From PALSA-1003 sp963741315 (lineage in GTDB: Bacteria > Pseudomonadota > Gammaproteobacteria > Burkholderiales > Casimicrobiaceae), in assembly GCA_963741315.1 (NCBI GenBank), contig CAVUHK010000010.1, positions 186,001 through 250,000 of the forward strand: a stretch of DNA of 64,000 bases, read 5' to 3'. Made by a program: the position numbers and the translations under genes. The first letter of the stretch is position 1; each line of letters starts with the position of its first letter. This document shows positions 24,651 through 33,310 of the stretch, piece after piece. The notes beneath the pieces are model-generated. The model was given only the letters and a program-made list of their open reading frames with translations, was not told the DNA's origin and did not search any database.

Positions 24651-26366
24651 TCAGCCTATTCCAGGATTGCCCGCCACACCGATCAATCGGGGCACGTTCG
24701 GCGCGCGCGGTTTGATCGACTTCTGATCGCGCAGGTAGCGCGCCATTACCTCCCAGATGGGCTCGCCGCCCGCGGCGCGCGCTTCCTCGGCGACCGGAGC
24801 CCAGCCGGCAACGCGATACTTCTTGTCGGCCTCGATCGGGTTTCCGCGCAGCGTCATCGCCGAAATGCGCCGCCCCATGACCGCACCGGGTTCGCACGCG
24901 TACTGCATTCCACCCACGCGCACCATGTCGCCGCCCTGCTGGTAGTAGGGATCGGGATTGAACAGATTGTCGGCAACGTCTTCGAGGATGGTCTTGATCG
25001 TCTCGCCGGTCATCTCGCTGACGGTCACATACGGATAGGTGATCGCGGTCTGATCCATGAGGTGCTCGTAGGTGATGGCCTGCCCCGGCAGGAGCGACGT
25101 TCCCCAGCGAAACCCCGGCGAGAAAGCGATCTCGGTGTCCTTCTGCGCCATCAGCCCGTCGAGGATGAGCTGGTCGTAGGTGCCGTTGAAATTGCCGCGG
25201 CGATAGAGCTCGCCCTCGGTGACGGCGAGCTTCTCGGCGAGGCGCTGCTGATACGGCGCACGCACCTTGGCGATATGCGCCGCCATCGCGGGATCCTCGG
25301 CCAGCAGGTTGGCGAACACCGGCAGCAGTTTGTAGCGATAGTCGGCAACGCGACCGTTGCGAACTTCGAAGTCGAGCACCGCCAGGAATTTGCCGTTGCA
25401 ACCCGCGCTGGTCACCAGCGTCTTGCCGCGCGCGTTGGTCACGATCGACGGCTGCGGCACGCCGTCGTGCGTGTGTCCGCCGAGGATCGCGTCGATGCCG
25501 GTGACGCGCGAGGCGAGCTTGAGGTCGACGTCCATGCCGTTGTGCGAGAGCAGCACGACGACCTGTGCTCCCTTGCCGCGCGCTTCGTCGACGGTCTTCT
25601 GCATGTCCTCTTCGCGGATGCCAAAGGTCCAGTCGGGAACGAAATAGCGCGGATTGGCGATCGGCGTGTACGGAAACGCCTGGCCGACGATCGCCAGTGG
25701 AACGCCGTTCTGCTCGCGCATGGTGTAGGACGGGAATACCGCGTCGCCGAAGTCGGCGGTGCGGATGTTCTGCGCGACGAATTCGATCGAGCCCTTGAAA
25801 TCGTTGTCGACGATCTGCTTGACGCGCTCGGCGCCGAAGGTGAACTCCCAGTGCCCGGTCGTGACGTCGACGCCGAGCAATTTCTGCGCGTCGACCATGT
25901 CCTGGCCTTTCGTCCACAGCGCCGTGGCCGAACCCTGCCAGGTATCGCCGCCGTCGAGCAGCAGCGCGCCAGGCCGGCTCGCCCGCAGTTGTCTGATCAG
26001 CGAGGCGAGGTGCGCGAAGCCGCCGACCTTGCCGTAAATCTGCGCCGCGGCGACGAAGTCCAGATAGGTGAAGGCGTGCGCGTCGCGCGTGCGCGCCGCA
26101 ATTCCGAAATACCTGAGCATCGCTTCGCCGACCAGGTGTGGCGGCTCGCCTCGCGCACTGCCGACGCCGATGTTCACGCTCGGCTCGCGGAAATACGTCG
26201 GCAGCAGCTGCGCGTGGCAATCGGTGAAATGCAGCAGGTGGACGTTGCCGAACAGCGGAACCGAGTATGCGGCCTCGGCCGCGCGCTGCGCGCGGGCGGA
26301 TGTGCTAAGCACCATGCCGGCCGCGGAAGCCACCGAGAGGACGTGCAGGAATTCGCGGCGGTTCAT
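24651..26366 (-). CDS. soxB: Thiosulfohydrolase SoxB
   Basis: The 571-residue periplasmic di-manganese enzyme releases sulfate from the thiosulfonate bound to SoxY. The 5'-nucleotidase-like metal motifs are LLHFTDCHAQL, LLDGGDTWQGS, LLSHNGMDVD and LGGHTHDG. The N-terminus MNRREFLHVLSVASAAGM has a twin-arginine motif, consistent with Tat export of the folded metalloprotein. It is the last gene of the sox operon, separated from soxX by 101 nt that contain two inverted repeats. Confidence 0.97.
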   Translation of the reverse strand: MNRREFLHVLSVASAAGMVLSTSARAQRAAEAAYSVPLFGNVHLLHFTDCHAQLLPTYFREPSVNIGVGSARGEPPHLVGEAMLRYFGIAARTRDAHAFTYLDFVAAAQIYGKVGGFAHLASLIRQLRASRPGALLLDGGDTWQGSATALWTKGQDMVDAQKLLGVDVTTGHWEFTFGAERVKQIVDNDFKGSIEFVAQNIRTADFGDAVFPSYTMREQNGVPLAIVGQAFPYTPIANPRYFVPDWTFGIREEDMQKTVDEARGKGAQVVVLLSHNGMDVDLKLASRVTGIDAILGGHTHDGVPQPSIVTNARGKTLVTSAGCNGKFLAVLDFEVRNGRVADYRYKLLPVFANLLAEDPAMAAHIAKVRAPYQQRLAEKLAVTEGELYRRGNFNGTYDQLILDGLMAQKDTEIAFSPGFRWGTSLLPGQAITYEHLMDQTAITYPYVTVSEMTGETIKTILEDVADNLFNPDPYYQQGGDMVRVGGMQYACEPGAVMGRRISAMTLRGNPIEADKKYRVAGWAPVAEEARAAGGEPIWEVMARYLRDQKSIKPRAPNVPRLIGVAGNPGIG

Positions 26367-26408
26367 GCGGTGGTGGCGAAGGTGTTGCTACAAGAGGGTA
26401 ACGACGTT

Positions 26409-26461
26409 CGATCCCCGACTGCGCGGGGATGACGATTCCCTTCTCGCGTACAGCGAGAATG
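26409..26461. repeat. Pair of REP-like inverted repeats between soxX and soxB
   Basis: The first hairpin has arms ATCCCCG (26411-26417) and CGGGGAT (26424-26430) and is followed by GACG, resembling the common REP-type motif GTCATCCCCGCG...GGGGAT. The second has arms TTCTCGC (26441-26447) and GCGAGAA (26453-26459). They fill most of the 101-nt gap and may stabilise the upstream mRNA or lower soxB expression. Confidence 0.55.
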
Positions 26462-26467
26462 CAATCG

Positions 26468-27091
26468 TCACTTGTTGACTGGCGACGCCGGGTCCATCAG
26501 CAGCGCGGTCACGTCCTTCAACTGCTGCTCGGTGAGGATGCCCTGATGGCCGAAGCGCGGCATGTTCGAACACGTGGCGAAGGCGTCGGCGTTGAAGATC
26601 TTGCCGTAAGCGTAGCGCTGGATGTCGACGCCGTAGCCGCGCACCTTGGCGAACTGCAGCAGGCTCGGACCGATCGTGCCGTACGACACCTCCTGTGGCG
26701 TCAGCTGATGGCAGGCGTAGCAATTGGCGCCCACCGGCCCGGCAGGATCGTCGGAGAACTGCTTGCCGCGGCCCTCCTGCGCGATTTTCTCGCCGTTCTT
26801 CCAGTCGCCCAGCAATTTGCCATCGGCCGGGTATTTGATCGTCGCCAGATTCAACTTCTCGATCTGCGCCGCGACTTCCTTCGATGGCGCCTTGCCCGCA
26901 AGTGCACTGCAGACGCGCTGCGTCTCGTCCTGGTCGAGGCGATCGAGGCCCGCCTGTCCGTTGGCCTTGAACGAGGACTTGAGCATCGCCGCCGCCTTGG
27001 CGCTGGTCTCTTCGTTTGACGGCGTGCTCGCGCAGCCGATGATCGCCACAGCCAGCGCGATTGCAATCAATATCGTCTTCTTCGGGATCAT
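26468..27091 (-). CDS. soxX: Cytochrome c SoxX
   Basis: The 207-residue protein is the monohaem partner of SoxA in the complex that conjugates thiosulfate to SoxY. The haem motif is CYACH in GANCYACHQLTPQE, and the likely axial Met is in CSNMPRFG. The N-terminus has a lipobox-like AVAIIGC, suggesting a lipoprotein anchored to the membrane. An N-terminal extension of about 90 residues before the haem domain occurs in several betaproteobacterial SoxX proteins. ATG 27091 starts 7 nt after the soxA stop. Confidence 0.93.
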   Translation of the reverse strand: MIPKKTILIAIALAVAIIGCASTPSNEETSAKAAAMLKSSFKANGQAGLDRLDQDETQRVCSALAGKAPSKEVAAQIEKLNLATIKYPADGKLLGDWKNGEKIAQEGRGKQFSDDPAGPVGANCYACHQLTPQEVSYGTIGPSLLQFAKVRGYGVDIQRYAYGKIFNADAFATCSNMPRFGHQGILTEQQLKDVTALLMDPASPVNK

Positions 27092-27098
27092 CCGGATC

Positions 27099-27947
27099 TC
27101 AGCGCTTGATGGCTGGCGCATCGAAGGCGGCGCCGTTGGCATTGCGGGCGAGGAACAGCGTCAGCGCAATCGATGCATCCGATCCGAAGATCAACTCCGG
27201 AAAGCGCTGCTGGCGGAAGCAGTCGAAGAGCCGCCATTGGAAACTGCGCAGCTCGCCCTGCGAAACGCGATATGCAGGCCACGTCGTGTAGGCCTTCTGC
27301 GCGCCCTCCTTGGTCGTCAGATTCGGCAGGTCCTGCAGGCGGATGCGCTTGCCGTCGTCGCCGTGGCAGGTCACGCAGCCGAAATCGTGCGGGCCGCCGC
27401 GGAAGTAGAACATCTTCTCGCCCAGCCGGTACATCTCGGCCTCTCGGGGATTCGAGAGTCCAACATTCATCGGGACTCCGCGCGATTCCGAGGTGACAAA
27501 GGCAACGATCGCCTCCATGTCCGACTTGCGGTCGTTGCCGTTGCCGAAGAGCTGCTTGCGCGAATCGGCGTCGCTCATGCCCTGGAGCGTGGTCATGCAC
27601 CAGAGCAGACGAGTCTCCAGGTCCATGACCCGGTCCGCATCGGCGAAGTACTTCGGCAGCCGCGCGTACGCGCCCTTGACGACGCCGGGCCCCAGCCCCA
27701 GGTCGCATTGCTGCAGCGACACCTGCTTCGGGCCGCGTTTCTGCTTCCAGATGTCCTCGCCGCGGACTTCCCACAATTCAGCGGGGTTGCCGTCCTGCAG
27801 TGCGGCGCGGTACTTGGCGATCTCGTCGACAGCGGAACTCTGTCCCAGCACCGCCGGTGCGGCCACGGCGCATGCGCCTGCGGCAAGCAGCACCCGGCGC
27901 AACGTCCGCACGGCGGTCGTGCACAAGCGACGCTGCAATGAGTTCAC
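27099..27947 (-). CDS. soxA: Cytochrome c SoxA (monohaem type)
   Basis: The 282-residue periplasmic protein forms the catalytic half of SoxAX. A single CxxCH (CVTCH in FGCVTCHGDDG) marks the monohaem class; the N-terminal domain keeps cysteines (QQCDLGLG, LLWCMTTLQG) that replace the second haem. The active-site cysteine carrying the persulfide ligand lies in LFDCFRQQRFPE. The start is GTG 27947, overlapping the soxZ stop in GTGA. A signal sequence (RRVLLAAGACAVAAPAVLGQ) follows. Confidence 0.93.
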   Translation of the reverse strand: MNSLQRRLCTTAVRTLRRVLLAAGACAVAAPAVLGQSSAVDEIAKYRAALQDGNPAELWEVRGEDIWKQKRGPKQVSLQQCDLGLGPGVVKGAYARLPKYFADADRVMDLETRLLWCMTTLQGMSDADSRKQLFGNGNDRKSDMEAIVAFVTSESRGVPMNVGLSNPREAEMYRLGEKMFYFRGGPHDFGCVTCHGDDGKRIRLQDLPNLTTKEGAQKAYTTWPAYRVSQGELRSFQWRLFDCFRQQRFPELIFGSDASIALTLFLARNANGAAFDAPAIKR

Positions 27948-28255
27948 GCGATCGTGGCCTCGTCGGTGCGCTTGTCGCCGCGATTGTCGACCCAGGTGAT
28001 GATGACCTTGTCGCCCTTGGCGCCGCCCTTGAACTTGAACGACAGGAACGGATTCTTCGATACCGCCGGGCCCCACTGGGCCGACAGAACGGTCTTGTTG
28101 TTCCAGGTGGCGGTCACGTTCTGGATGAACCAGGCGGGAATCGTCTTGCCCTGCGCGTCCTTGCGCTGGCCGGTTTCCATCTCGTGGCTCATCAGGACCT
28201 TGACCTCGGTCGAGTCGCCCACCACGTTGGCGCGGATTTTCATCGGATCTGCCAT
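27944..28255 (-). CDS. soxZ: Sulfur-carrier subunit SoxZ
   Basis: The 103-residue protein is the immunoglobulin-like partner of SoxY (MADPMKIRANVVGDSTEVKV at the start, PFLSFKFKGGAKGDKVIITW near the end). It has no signal peptide and is probably exported with Tat-dependent SoxY. ATG 28255 lies one nucleotide after the soxY stop, with GGAGG inside the end of soxY. Confidence 0.95.
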   Translation of the reverse strand: MADPMKIRANVVGDSTEVKVLMSHEMETGQRKDAQGKTIPAWFIQNVTATWNNKTVLSAQWGPAVSKNPFLSFKFKGGAKGDKVIITWVDNRGDKRTDEATIA

Positions 28256-28256
28256 G

Positions 28257-28727
28257 TCATCCTCCGCAGCCGCCAAGCGTGACTTTGACTTCCTTCGACG
28301 CCATGTAGTACTTGCCGTCGGCCTTGACCAGCGCGACGATGTTCGAGCTCTGTCCCATCTTCACGCGCGTCGAGATTGCCGGGTCGGTGCCCGGAGGAAT
28401 GTCGAACACCGCCGCGAGCATGTTCGGGTTCTTCTCGACGAGTATCGCGATCGACTCGGTCTTCGGAATGCTGCTGGCGATGCCGACCGGCACCACCGCG
28501 CCGTTCTCGGCGATGTCCGGCGTCTGCGAAAACACGATGTCCTTGCTTTGCACCGGGTCGCCACCGCCAAACGCCTGCATCGTTTCGGCCATGGACTTGG
28601 TGTCGAACGCGGCCTTGTTCCACGACTGCGCGCGCGCCGTCGCCGGCAACCAGCCCGCCGCGGCAACCAGCGCCAACAGCGTCACGCCGCCGCCTTGTTG
28701 CAATGCCTGCCTTCGTCCTCGATTCAT
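28257..28727 (-). CDS. soxY: Sulfur-carrier subunit SoxY
   Basis: The 156-residue periplasmic carrier binds pathway intermediates on its C-terminal cysteine, seen here in the diagnostic tail KVTLGGCGG. The N-terminus (MNRGRRQALQQGGG, then a hydrophobic stretch and ARAQ) is a Tat-type signal. AGGAGG precedes ATG 28727. It lies 80 nt after soxD and one nucleotide before soxZ. Confidence 0.96.
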   Translation of the reverse strand: MNRGRRQALQQGGGVTLLALVAAAGWLPATARAQSWNKAAFDTKSMAETMQAFGGGDPVQSKDIVFSQTPDIAENGAVVPVGIASSIPKTESIAILVEKNPNMLAAVFDIPPGTDPAISTRVKMGQSSNIVALVKADGKYYMASKEVKVTLGGCGG

Positions 28728-28806
28728 GAACCAACCTCCTGCACAAATGTGTTCAGCACCTGCGGTGGCCGGAGCGCCCAGCGCGCACCTCCCGGCCAAA
28801 AGTGGG

Positions 28807-29835
28807 CTATTGTGCCCCGCCCAGTATCCATTCGACAACCTTGCGCGCGTCAGGGTCCGTCACCTGCGCCTGCGGGGGCATGGGCACGGTCCCCCAGTTG
28901 CCCGCGCCACCCGACTTGATCTTGGCCAGCAGGCGCGCATCCGTGGCGCCACCAGCGTTGCCTGCGCCGCCAGGCGCATAGCGCGCCGCGACGGCACGGA
29001 ACGCCGGGCCAACCACCGTGCGATCGACGCTGTGACATGCCGTGCAACCAAGGCGCGTTGCCAGCGACAGGCCCTGATCAGGGCGCGGCGACGCAGTCGT
29101 CGTCGCATTCGGGGCTGTCGCAACCACCGCAGTGGGCACGCCGGCGATGGCGCCCATCTCGCGCCGCTGTTGCGCCAGGTCGCCGTGCGAGCCACGCGCA
29201 TACGCGGGCATTTGCGACGACGGGCCGGCCACCGCCGCGCAGTCGTGCATGCAGGCGACATTGGCGGTGTCGGGCTTGCCGTCGACGCGCATCAGGCCGT
29301 GCGCCGTGGTGAGGCCGTCGCGGTTGGGCATCCTGACCTTGGGCAGCGAGTCCTGGTCGAGCACCGTTCCGGCGGGAACGATGTCGTTGAGGTTGAGCAC
29401 GTACGCGGTGAGCGCATAGACCTCGTCGGGCCGCAACGACTGCGGTGCACCGAAGGGCATCGCGCGGCGGATATAGTCCCACAACGTCGGCGCGTAGTTG
29501 AGTTTGCTGCCGGTCGTGCGTACGGGTTGGTCGGACGCAAGCGAACCGACGCCCCCGGCCAGCTGCAGGTAACTGTTGGACTCGCCGAACGTGCCGTGAC
29601 AGCTGGCGCATTTCTCGTCGTAGATGACCTGACCCTGCTCGACCGAGCCGCGACCCGGTGGCAGGCCCTTGCCGCTGGGCAGCACGTCGATGTCCCATCC
29701 GGCGATCTCGGCGTCGCTGGCCGACTTGCCGAAACCGAACGGCGCGCGCGCAACGTCGGCGGCCTGCGCCACCGCCATCGCGGCCAGCGCGCACGCCAAC
29801 AGCGCACCAGCGCAGTTAGGTCGCGATCTGGACAT
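28807..29835 (-). CDS. soxD: Dihaem cytochrome c SoxD, sulfite dehydrogenase subunit
   Basis: The 342-residue periplasmic protein has a signal peptide and two cytochrome c domains with CASCH (in KCASCHGTFGES) and CTACH (in LGCTACHSVD). With SoxC it forms the sulfane dehydrogenase that oxidises the SoxY-bound sulfane sulfur. ATG 29835 lies 20 nt inside the end of soxC, so the two are translationally coupled. The presence of SoxCD means thiosulfate can be oxidised fully without sulfur globules. Confidence 0.93.
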   Translation of the reverse strand: MSRSRPNCAGALLACALAAMAVAQAADVARAPFGFGKSASDAEIAGWDIDVLPSGKGLPPGRGSVEQGQVIYDEKCASCHGTFGESNSYLQLAGGVGSLASDQPVRTTGSKLNYAPTLWDYIRRAMPFGAPQSLRPDEVYALTAYVLNLNDIVPAGTVLDQDSLPKVRMPNRDGLTTAHGLMRVDGKPDTANVACMHDCAAVAGPSSQMPAYARGSHGDLAQQRREMGAIAGVPTAVVATAPNATTTASPRPDQGLSLATRLGCTACHSVDRTVVGPAFRAVAARYAPGGAGNAGGATDARLLAKIKSGGAGNWGTVPMPPQAQVTDPDARKVVEWILGGAQ

Positions 29836-31135
29836 TGCTCACTTCGCCCGACGCGTCGACCGCCCACGTCTGGATGGCATTGTTGTGATAGATCGAGCGC
29901 GTGCCGCGAACCGCGCGCAGCTCGCGATACGTCGGCTGCACATAACCCGTCTCGTCGATCACGCGCGATTGCAGCAACGCCGGTGCGCCATCCCACGTCC
30001 AATCGCAACCAAAGCGCGTCAGCGCCTTGCGATGCACCGGCTCCTGCAGCCGCGCGGCGCGCCAGTTGCGGCCACCGTCGGTCGAGACGTCGACGCGGCG
30101 TACGCGGCCCCGACCCGACCACGCCAGCCCGCTGATCTCGTGGTACCCGCGGTCGAGGATCACCTGCCCGCCCGACGGCGATGTGATCACGCTCTTGGCT
30201 TCCTGGATCCAGGTGTACTGGCGCTGCACGCCGCCGGGCAGCAGGTCGACGTAGTGCAGCGACTCCTCGCGCGTATTCCAGGGGACGTCGCCCAGCTTGA
30301 GCCGGCGCAGCCACTTCACGTTCGACACGCCCTGCACGCCGGGCACGAGCAGGCGCAGCGGGTAACCTTGCTCGGGCCGCAGCATCTCGCCGTTCTGGCC
30401 GTAGACGACGAGTATGTCGTCGAGCATCGCCATCGGTATGGTGCGCGTGAGCGCCGCGGCATCGGCGCCTTCGGCGAGGATGAATTTCGCCCGCTTGCGA
30501 TCGACGCCACATTCGTCGAGCAACAACGCCAGAGGTACGCCAGTCCATTCGGAGCAACCCAGCATGCCGTGCGTGTACTGCACCGTCGGCACCGCGACAT
30601 TGCCCCATTCCATGCCGGTGTTGGCGCCGCACTCGATGAAGTGAATGCGCGACACCGAGGGGAAGCGCGTGATGTCGTCCATGGTGAAGATGGTCGGCTT
30701 CGCCACCATGCCGTGCACCATGAGCCTGTGCTGGTGCGGATCGATCAGCGGCACGCCTGCATGATGACGCTCGAAGTGCAGCCCCGACGGCGTAATGATG
30801 CCGAACAGGTTCTGCAGCGGCGTGAAGGCGACCGATGACTGTGGCGTGCGGGTGAGCCCCGGACTCTCACGGCGCCGGACGTTGGCCTCGTACTTCGACG
30901 GCACGCCGTACGGCTCGGCCAGGATGGGCGCGCCCAGCGACGTCTGCCACTCGGGAACATTGGGCGGAAGGTTGCGCGAAAGATCCTCCGCCCGTCCGCC
31001 CGTGGCGGCGGCGAGGCCACCGCCGAGCGCCAGCGCGCGACGCAGAAAGAGCCGCCGCTGCGCCGTGTTCGCCGAGTGCGATAACGCCTCCGGGGCCGGG
31101 CGAATACGGCCCGGCCTGGCGGTATGTTCCGCCAT
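29816..31135 (-). CDS. soxC: Molybdoprotein SoxC, sulfane dehydrogenase subunit
   Basis: The 439-residue protein belongs to the sulfite-oxidase family. The Mo-ligating cysteine lies in HFIECGANTGMEWG, and a dimerisation domain occupies the C-terminus. The N-terminal RRLFLRRALALGGG with a following hydrophobic stretch indicates Tat export. AAGGAGG lies just before ATG 31135. Only 21 nt separate it from soxR upstream, so it shares the soxR promoter. Confidence 0.95.
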   Translation of the reverse strand: MAEHTARPGRIRPAPEALSHSANTAQRRLFLRRALALGGGLAAATGGRAEDLSRNLPPNVPEWQTSLGAPILAEPYGVPSKYEANVRRRESPGLTRTPQSSVAFTPLQNLFGIITPSGLHFERHHAGVPLIDPHQHRLMVHGMVAKPTIFTMDDITRFPSVSRIHFIECGANTGMEWGNVAVPTVQYTHGMLGCSEWTGVPLALLLDECGVDRKRAKFILAEGADAAALTRTIPMAMLDDILVVYGQNGEMLRPEQGYPLRLLVPGVQGVSNVKWLRRLKLGDVPWNTREESLHYVDLLPGGVQRQYTWIQEAKSVITSPSGGQVILDRGYHEISGLAWSGRGRVRRVDVSTDGGRNWRAARLQEPVHRKALTRFGCDWTWDGAPALLQSRVIDETGYVQPTYRELRAVRGTRSIYHNNAIQTWAVDASGEVSNVQIAT

Positions 31136-31156
31136 GCATGCCTCCTTGTGCCGCCT

Positions 31157-31558
31157 TCAGTGCTGCGCGGCGAACTCCAGCAATTGGTCGCGCAACGGCG
31201 CGCGATCGTCGATGCGGCTCGCCATCTGCACGCATGCGCTGCGGCAGATCTCGACGAACATCGCGTCGGCCACCTGGTAGTGAACGAGGTTGTGCTCCCG
31301 CCTGCGGCTGACCACGCCCGCCTGATGCAGGAGCCCGAGGTGCCGCGACACGCTGGTTTGCGAGACGCCGGTCGCGGCGACAATCGCCGAGACCGACTGT
31401 TCCGACTGGCAGATGGCGTGCAGTATCTTGAGCCGGGTCGGATCGGAGAGCAGCGCGAAATAATGCGCCACCGAGGCGAAAACCCGCTCGAGTTCGTCCG
31501 CGATGCGCGGCGTAGCTGCTTTCCGTCGCACGTGGGCGCGCTTGGAACCGGCTTTCAT
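31157..31558 (-). CDS. soxR: ArsR-family regulator SoxR of the sox operon
   Basis: The 133-residue winged-helix repressor has an HTH in SAIVAATGVSQTSVSRHLGLL. Cysteines at C50 (ILHAIC), C105 and C109 (EICRSACV) are placed like the persulfide-sensing thiols of BigR/SqrR/SoxR-type ArsR proteins, so sensing of sulfane sulfur is likely. It is the first gene of soxR-CDYZAXB. ATG 31558 lies only 9 nt from the -10 box, so the mRNA should be leaderless or nearly so, consistent with the lack of a Shine-Dalgarno sequence. An upstream ATG at 31588 would overlap the promoter and is rejected. Confidence 0.9.
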   Translation of the reverse strand: MKAGSKRAHVRRKAATPRIADELERVFASVAHYFALLSDPTRLKILHAICQSEQSVSAIVAATGVSQTSVSRHLGLLHQAGVVSRRREHNLVHYQVADAMFVEICRSACVQMASRIDDRAPLRDQLLEFAAQH

Positions 31559-31567
31559 GATTGCAAC

Positions 31568-31596
31568 AGCATATGTGCATGCGCGCATACCGTCAA
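31568..31596 (-). promoter_or_regulatory. sox operon promoter with embedded palindrome
   Basis: Read on the minus strand, TTGACG (31596-31591), 17-bp spacer and TATGCT (31573-31568) form a sigma-70 promoter. The imperfect dyad TATGYGC-N4-GCRCATA (31572-31589) fills the spacer and touches the -10, a position where a bound repressor would block RNA polymerase. I infer that SoxR binds here and controls itself and the operon. Confidence 0.65.
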
Positions 31597-31626
31597 CCGG
31601 CGCATTCCTGCCGAGTCGCGTGACGC

Positions 31627-31893
31627 TCAGTGCACCGTTGCGGTTGCCAGGAAGCGGAGCAGCGCGCCGGACTTCAGGCGATAGAAACCGTCGCCGATCG
31701 CTTGCGCATCGTCGAGGTCTTCGCGGGTGAACGCGAGTTCGGTGTCGCCGTGGCGTAGCTCCATCACGACATCGTCGGCAACAGTGGATTCGTCGGGCAT
31801 ACGGAGATAACCGGCTTCGAACACGATGCCGTTGAGCTGGACAAAATCGACGCCTTGCGTGGCATCGGCCAGAACAATGAGATTGGTCTTCAT
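31627..31893 (-). CDS. Small protein of unknown function
   Basis: The 88-residue soluble, acidic product (MKTNLIVLADATQGVDFVQL, ending LLRFLATATVH) has no signal peptide, membrane segment or recognised motif. GGGA lies upstream of ATG 31893; a small hairpin (31906-31920) lies further upstream. It stands between speE and the sox promoter on the same strand as both and could be monocistronic. Codon use resembles the neighbours, so I treat it as a real gene. Confidence 0.6.
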   Translation of the reverse strand: MKTNLIVLADATQGVDFVQLNGIVFEAGYLRMPDESTVADDVVMELRHGDTELAFTREDLDDAQAIGDGFYRLKSGALLRFLATATVH

Positions 31894-31983
31894 CGAGTGG
31901 TCCCGGCCCGAAAATCGGGCTTTCATGCCACCCATATGGGGCCTGCGCCGGCCCGGATCAAGCCCGACCGCGAGGTCGCCGGG

Positions 31984-32868
31984 TCAGGCGGTTCCGACGA
32001 TGTCGCGAATGAAGTTGGGCAGGGCGAACGCCGCGCGATGCACGTCGCCGTTGTAATAACGAAGGTCGCGCAGGCCGCGCATGGCGATGCGGCGGTTGGC
32101 TTCGAGCGGCGTGACATACGATGGATTGAGCGTCGACGACACGCACGCCATCATCCACATGCCGCCATACAGCGGAATCGACACCAGGTACGGCGTAACC
32201 ACCGCAAAGGTCGCCCGGAGGTTGGCGATCACCGCACGCAGGCGTTCGGCATGAGTGATCGGCGAACCCAGGTGCAAGGTCATCGCTCCGGTGGGATTCA
32301 GCCGCGCGGCGCAGGCACGGTAGAACTCGGCGCTGTACAGCGGCTCCGACGGGCCGCCGGGGTCGGTGAGGTCGAGGACGATCAGGTCGTAGTTGTCGGA
32401 CGCCGAGCGCACGTAGGCCATGCCGTCTTCGACCTTCAGCGTCAGGCGCGGATCGGAGAGCGCGCCGTGATGGATCTCGCCGAAATACTTGCGCGCGATG
32501 TCGATCACCGCCAGGTCGATTTCGACCAACGTAACCGACTTCATGGTCGGATACTTGAGCAGCTCCTCGGCCGAGCCGCCGTCGCCTCCGCCGACGATCA
32601 GCGCCCTTTCCGGCGACGGATGCGCCACCGCGGCAACATGCACGAGGTTCTCGTGGTAGAAGAACTCGTCCTTCTCCGACGACATGAAATGGCCGTCGAG
32701 GCGGAACAGCTTGCCGAAGGTGCGCGTCTCGTGGACCTCGACAGTCTGGTAGGGCGACTGGAAACGTTCGTACTCGCGCGTCGATCGCACGAAGATGCCA
32801 GTGTCTTCCTCGAGGTATTCGGTGAGTACGCCCGGTAACAGGTCGCGCCCGCCGGGCTCCTCAGGCAT
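31984..32868 (-). CDS. speE: Spermidine synthase (polyamine aminopropyltransferase)
   Basis: The 294-residue cytosolic enzyme transfers the aminopropyl group of decarboxylated S-adenosylmethionine to putrescine. Motifs are LIVGGGDGGSAEELLK (nucleotide loop), VEIDLAVIDIARKYF and the catalytic region VLDLTDPGGPSEPLY. Its start overlaps the end of speD by 8 nt, so the two polyamine genes are coupled. Confidence 0.95.
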   Translation of the reverse strand: MPEEPGGRDLLPGVLTEYLEEDTGIFVRSTREYERFQSPYQTVEVHETRTFGKLFRLDGHFMSSEKDEFFYHENLVHVAAVAHPSPERALIVGGGDGGSAEELLKYPTMKSVTLVEIDLAVIDIARKYFGEIHHGALSDPRLTLKVEDGMAYVRSASDNYDLIVLDLTDPGGPSEPLYSAEFYRACAARLNPTGAMTLHLGSPITHAERLRAVIANLRATFAVVTPYLVSIPLYGGMWMMACVSSTLNPSYVTPLEANRRIAMRGLRDLRYYNGDVHRAAFALPNFIRDIVGTA

Positions 32869-33229
32869 CGCGTCCTCCGCGATGAATCGAATGGAAGCGT
32901 GCTTCCTTCGGTCGCAGCGCGGTCTCCATCGACGCGAACAGACGCTCGGCCTTGCCGGTGTTGTCGGTCGTGTAGTTGCACACGTAGACGTCGATGGTGA
33001 CGAAGCCGTGCTCGGGCCACGTGTGAATCGCCAGATGCGATTCTGCGAGCAGGACCGTGCCGGTGACGCCGGCAGGCGAAAACTGGAAAAAACTGTCGCC
33101 GACCACCGTCATGCCCGATTCCTGCGCGACCTCCAGGCATAACTTGCGCAACGCCTCGGCGTGCGTCATCTCCGGCATGTCGGCCGTGCAGCCGTACCAT
33201 TCTCCGAGCAGGTGAATGCCGTCCATCAT
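32861..33229 (-). CDS. speD: S-adenosylmethionine decarboxylase proenzyme
   Basis: The 122-residue proenzyme is of the short prokaryotic (SpeH/class 1B) type. It self-cleaves before the serine in LAESHLAIHTWPE to generate the pyruvoyl group. It supplies decarboxylated AdoMet to SpeE, encoded immediately downstream. GGGGAGA precedes ATG 33229; a second ATG follows directly at 33226. Confidence 0.95.
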   Translation of the reverse strand: MMDGIHLLGEWYGCTADMPEMTHAEALRKLCLEVAQESGMTVVGDSFFQFSPAGVTGTVLLAESHLAIHTWPEHGFVTIDVYVCNYTTDNTGKAERLFASMETALRPKEARFHSIHRGGRDA

Positions 33230-33247
33230 CGTTCTCCCCGCGCCAGT

Positions 33248-33268
33248 TTGTCACGCGGTTGTCACGCG
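33248..33268. repeat. Tandem 10-bp direct repeat between speD and tkt
   Basis: TTGTCACGCG occurs at 33248-33257 and again at 33259-33268, an 11-bp period that puts both copies on the same face of the helix. It lies in the divergent speD/tkt promoter region and could bind a regulator. Confidence 0.4.
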
Positions 33269-33310
33269 TTTGCTTTGAGGCAACTTGTGCGCTGGCGAAA
33301 CTCGCTATTA

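Noticed and set aside
24262..26220. Long second minus-strand frame opposite tyrS and within soxB
   Set aside because: It is a shadow in another frame of soxB, with Arg-rich sequence and no motif.
28850..29312. Additional small frames inside soxD on both strands
   Set aside because: They lie fully inside a gene with two clear haem motifs and have no ribosome-binding site or motif.
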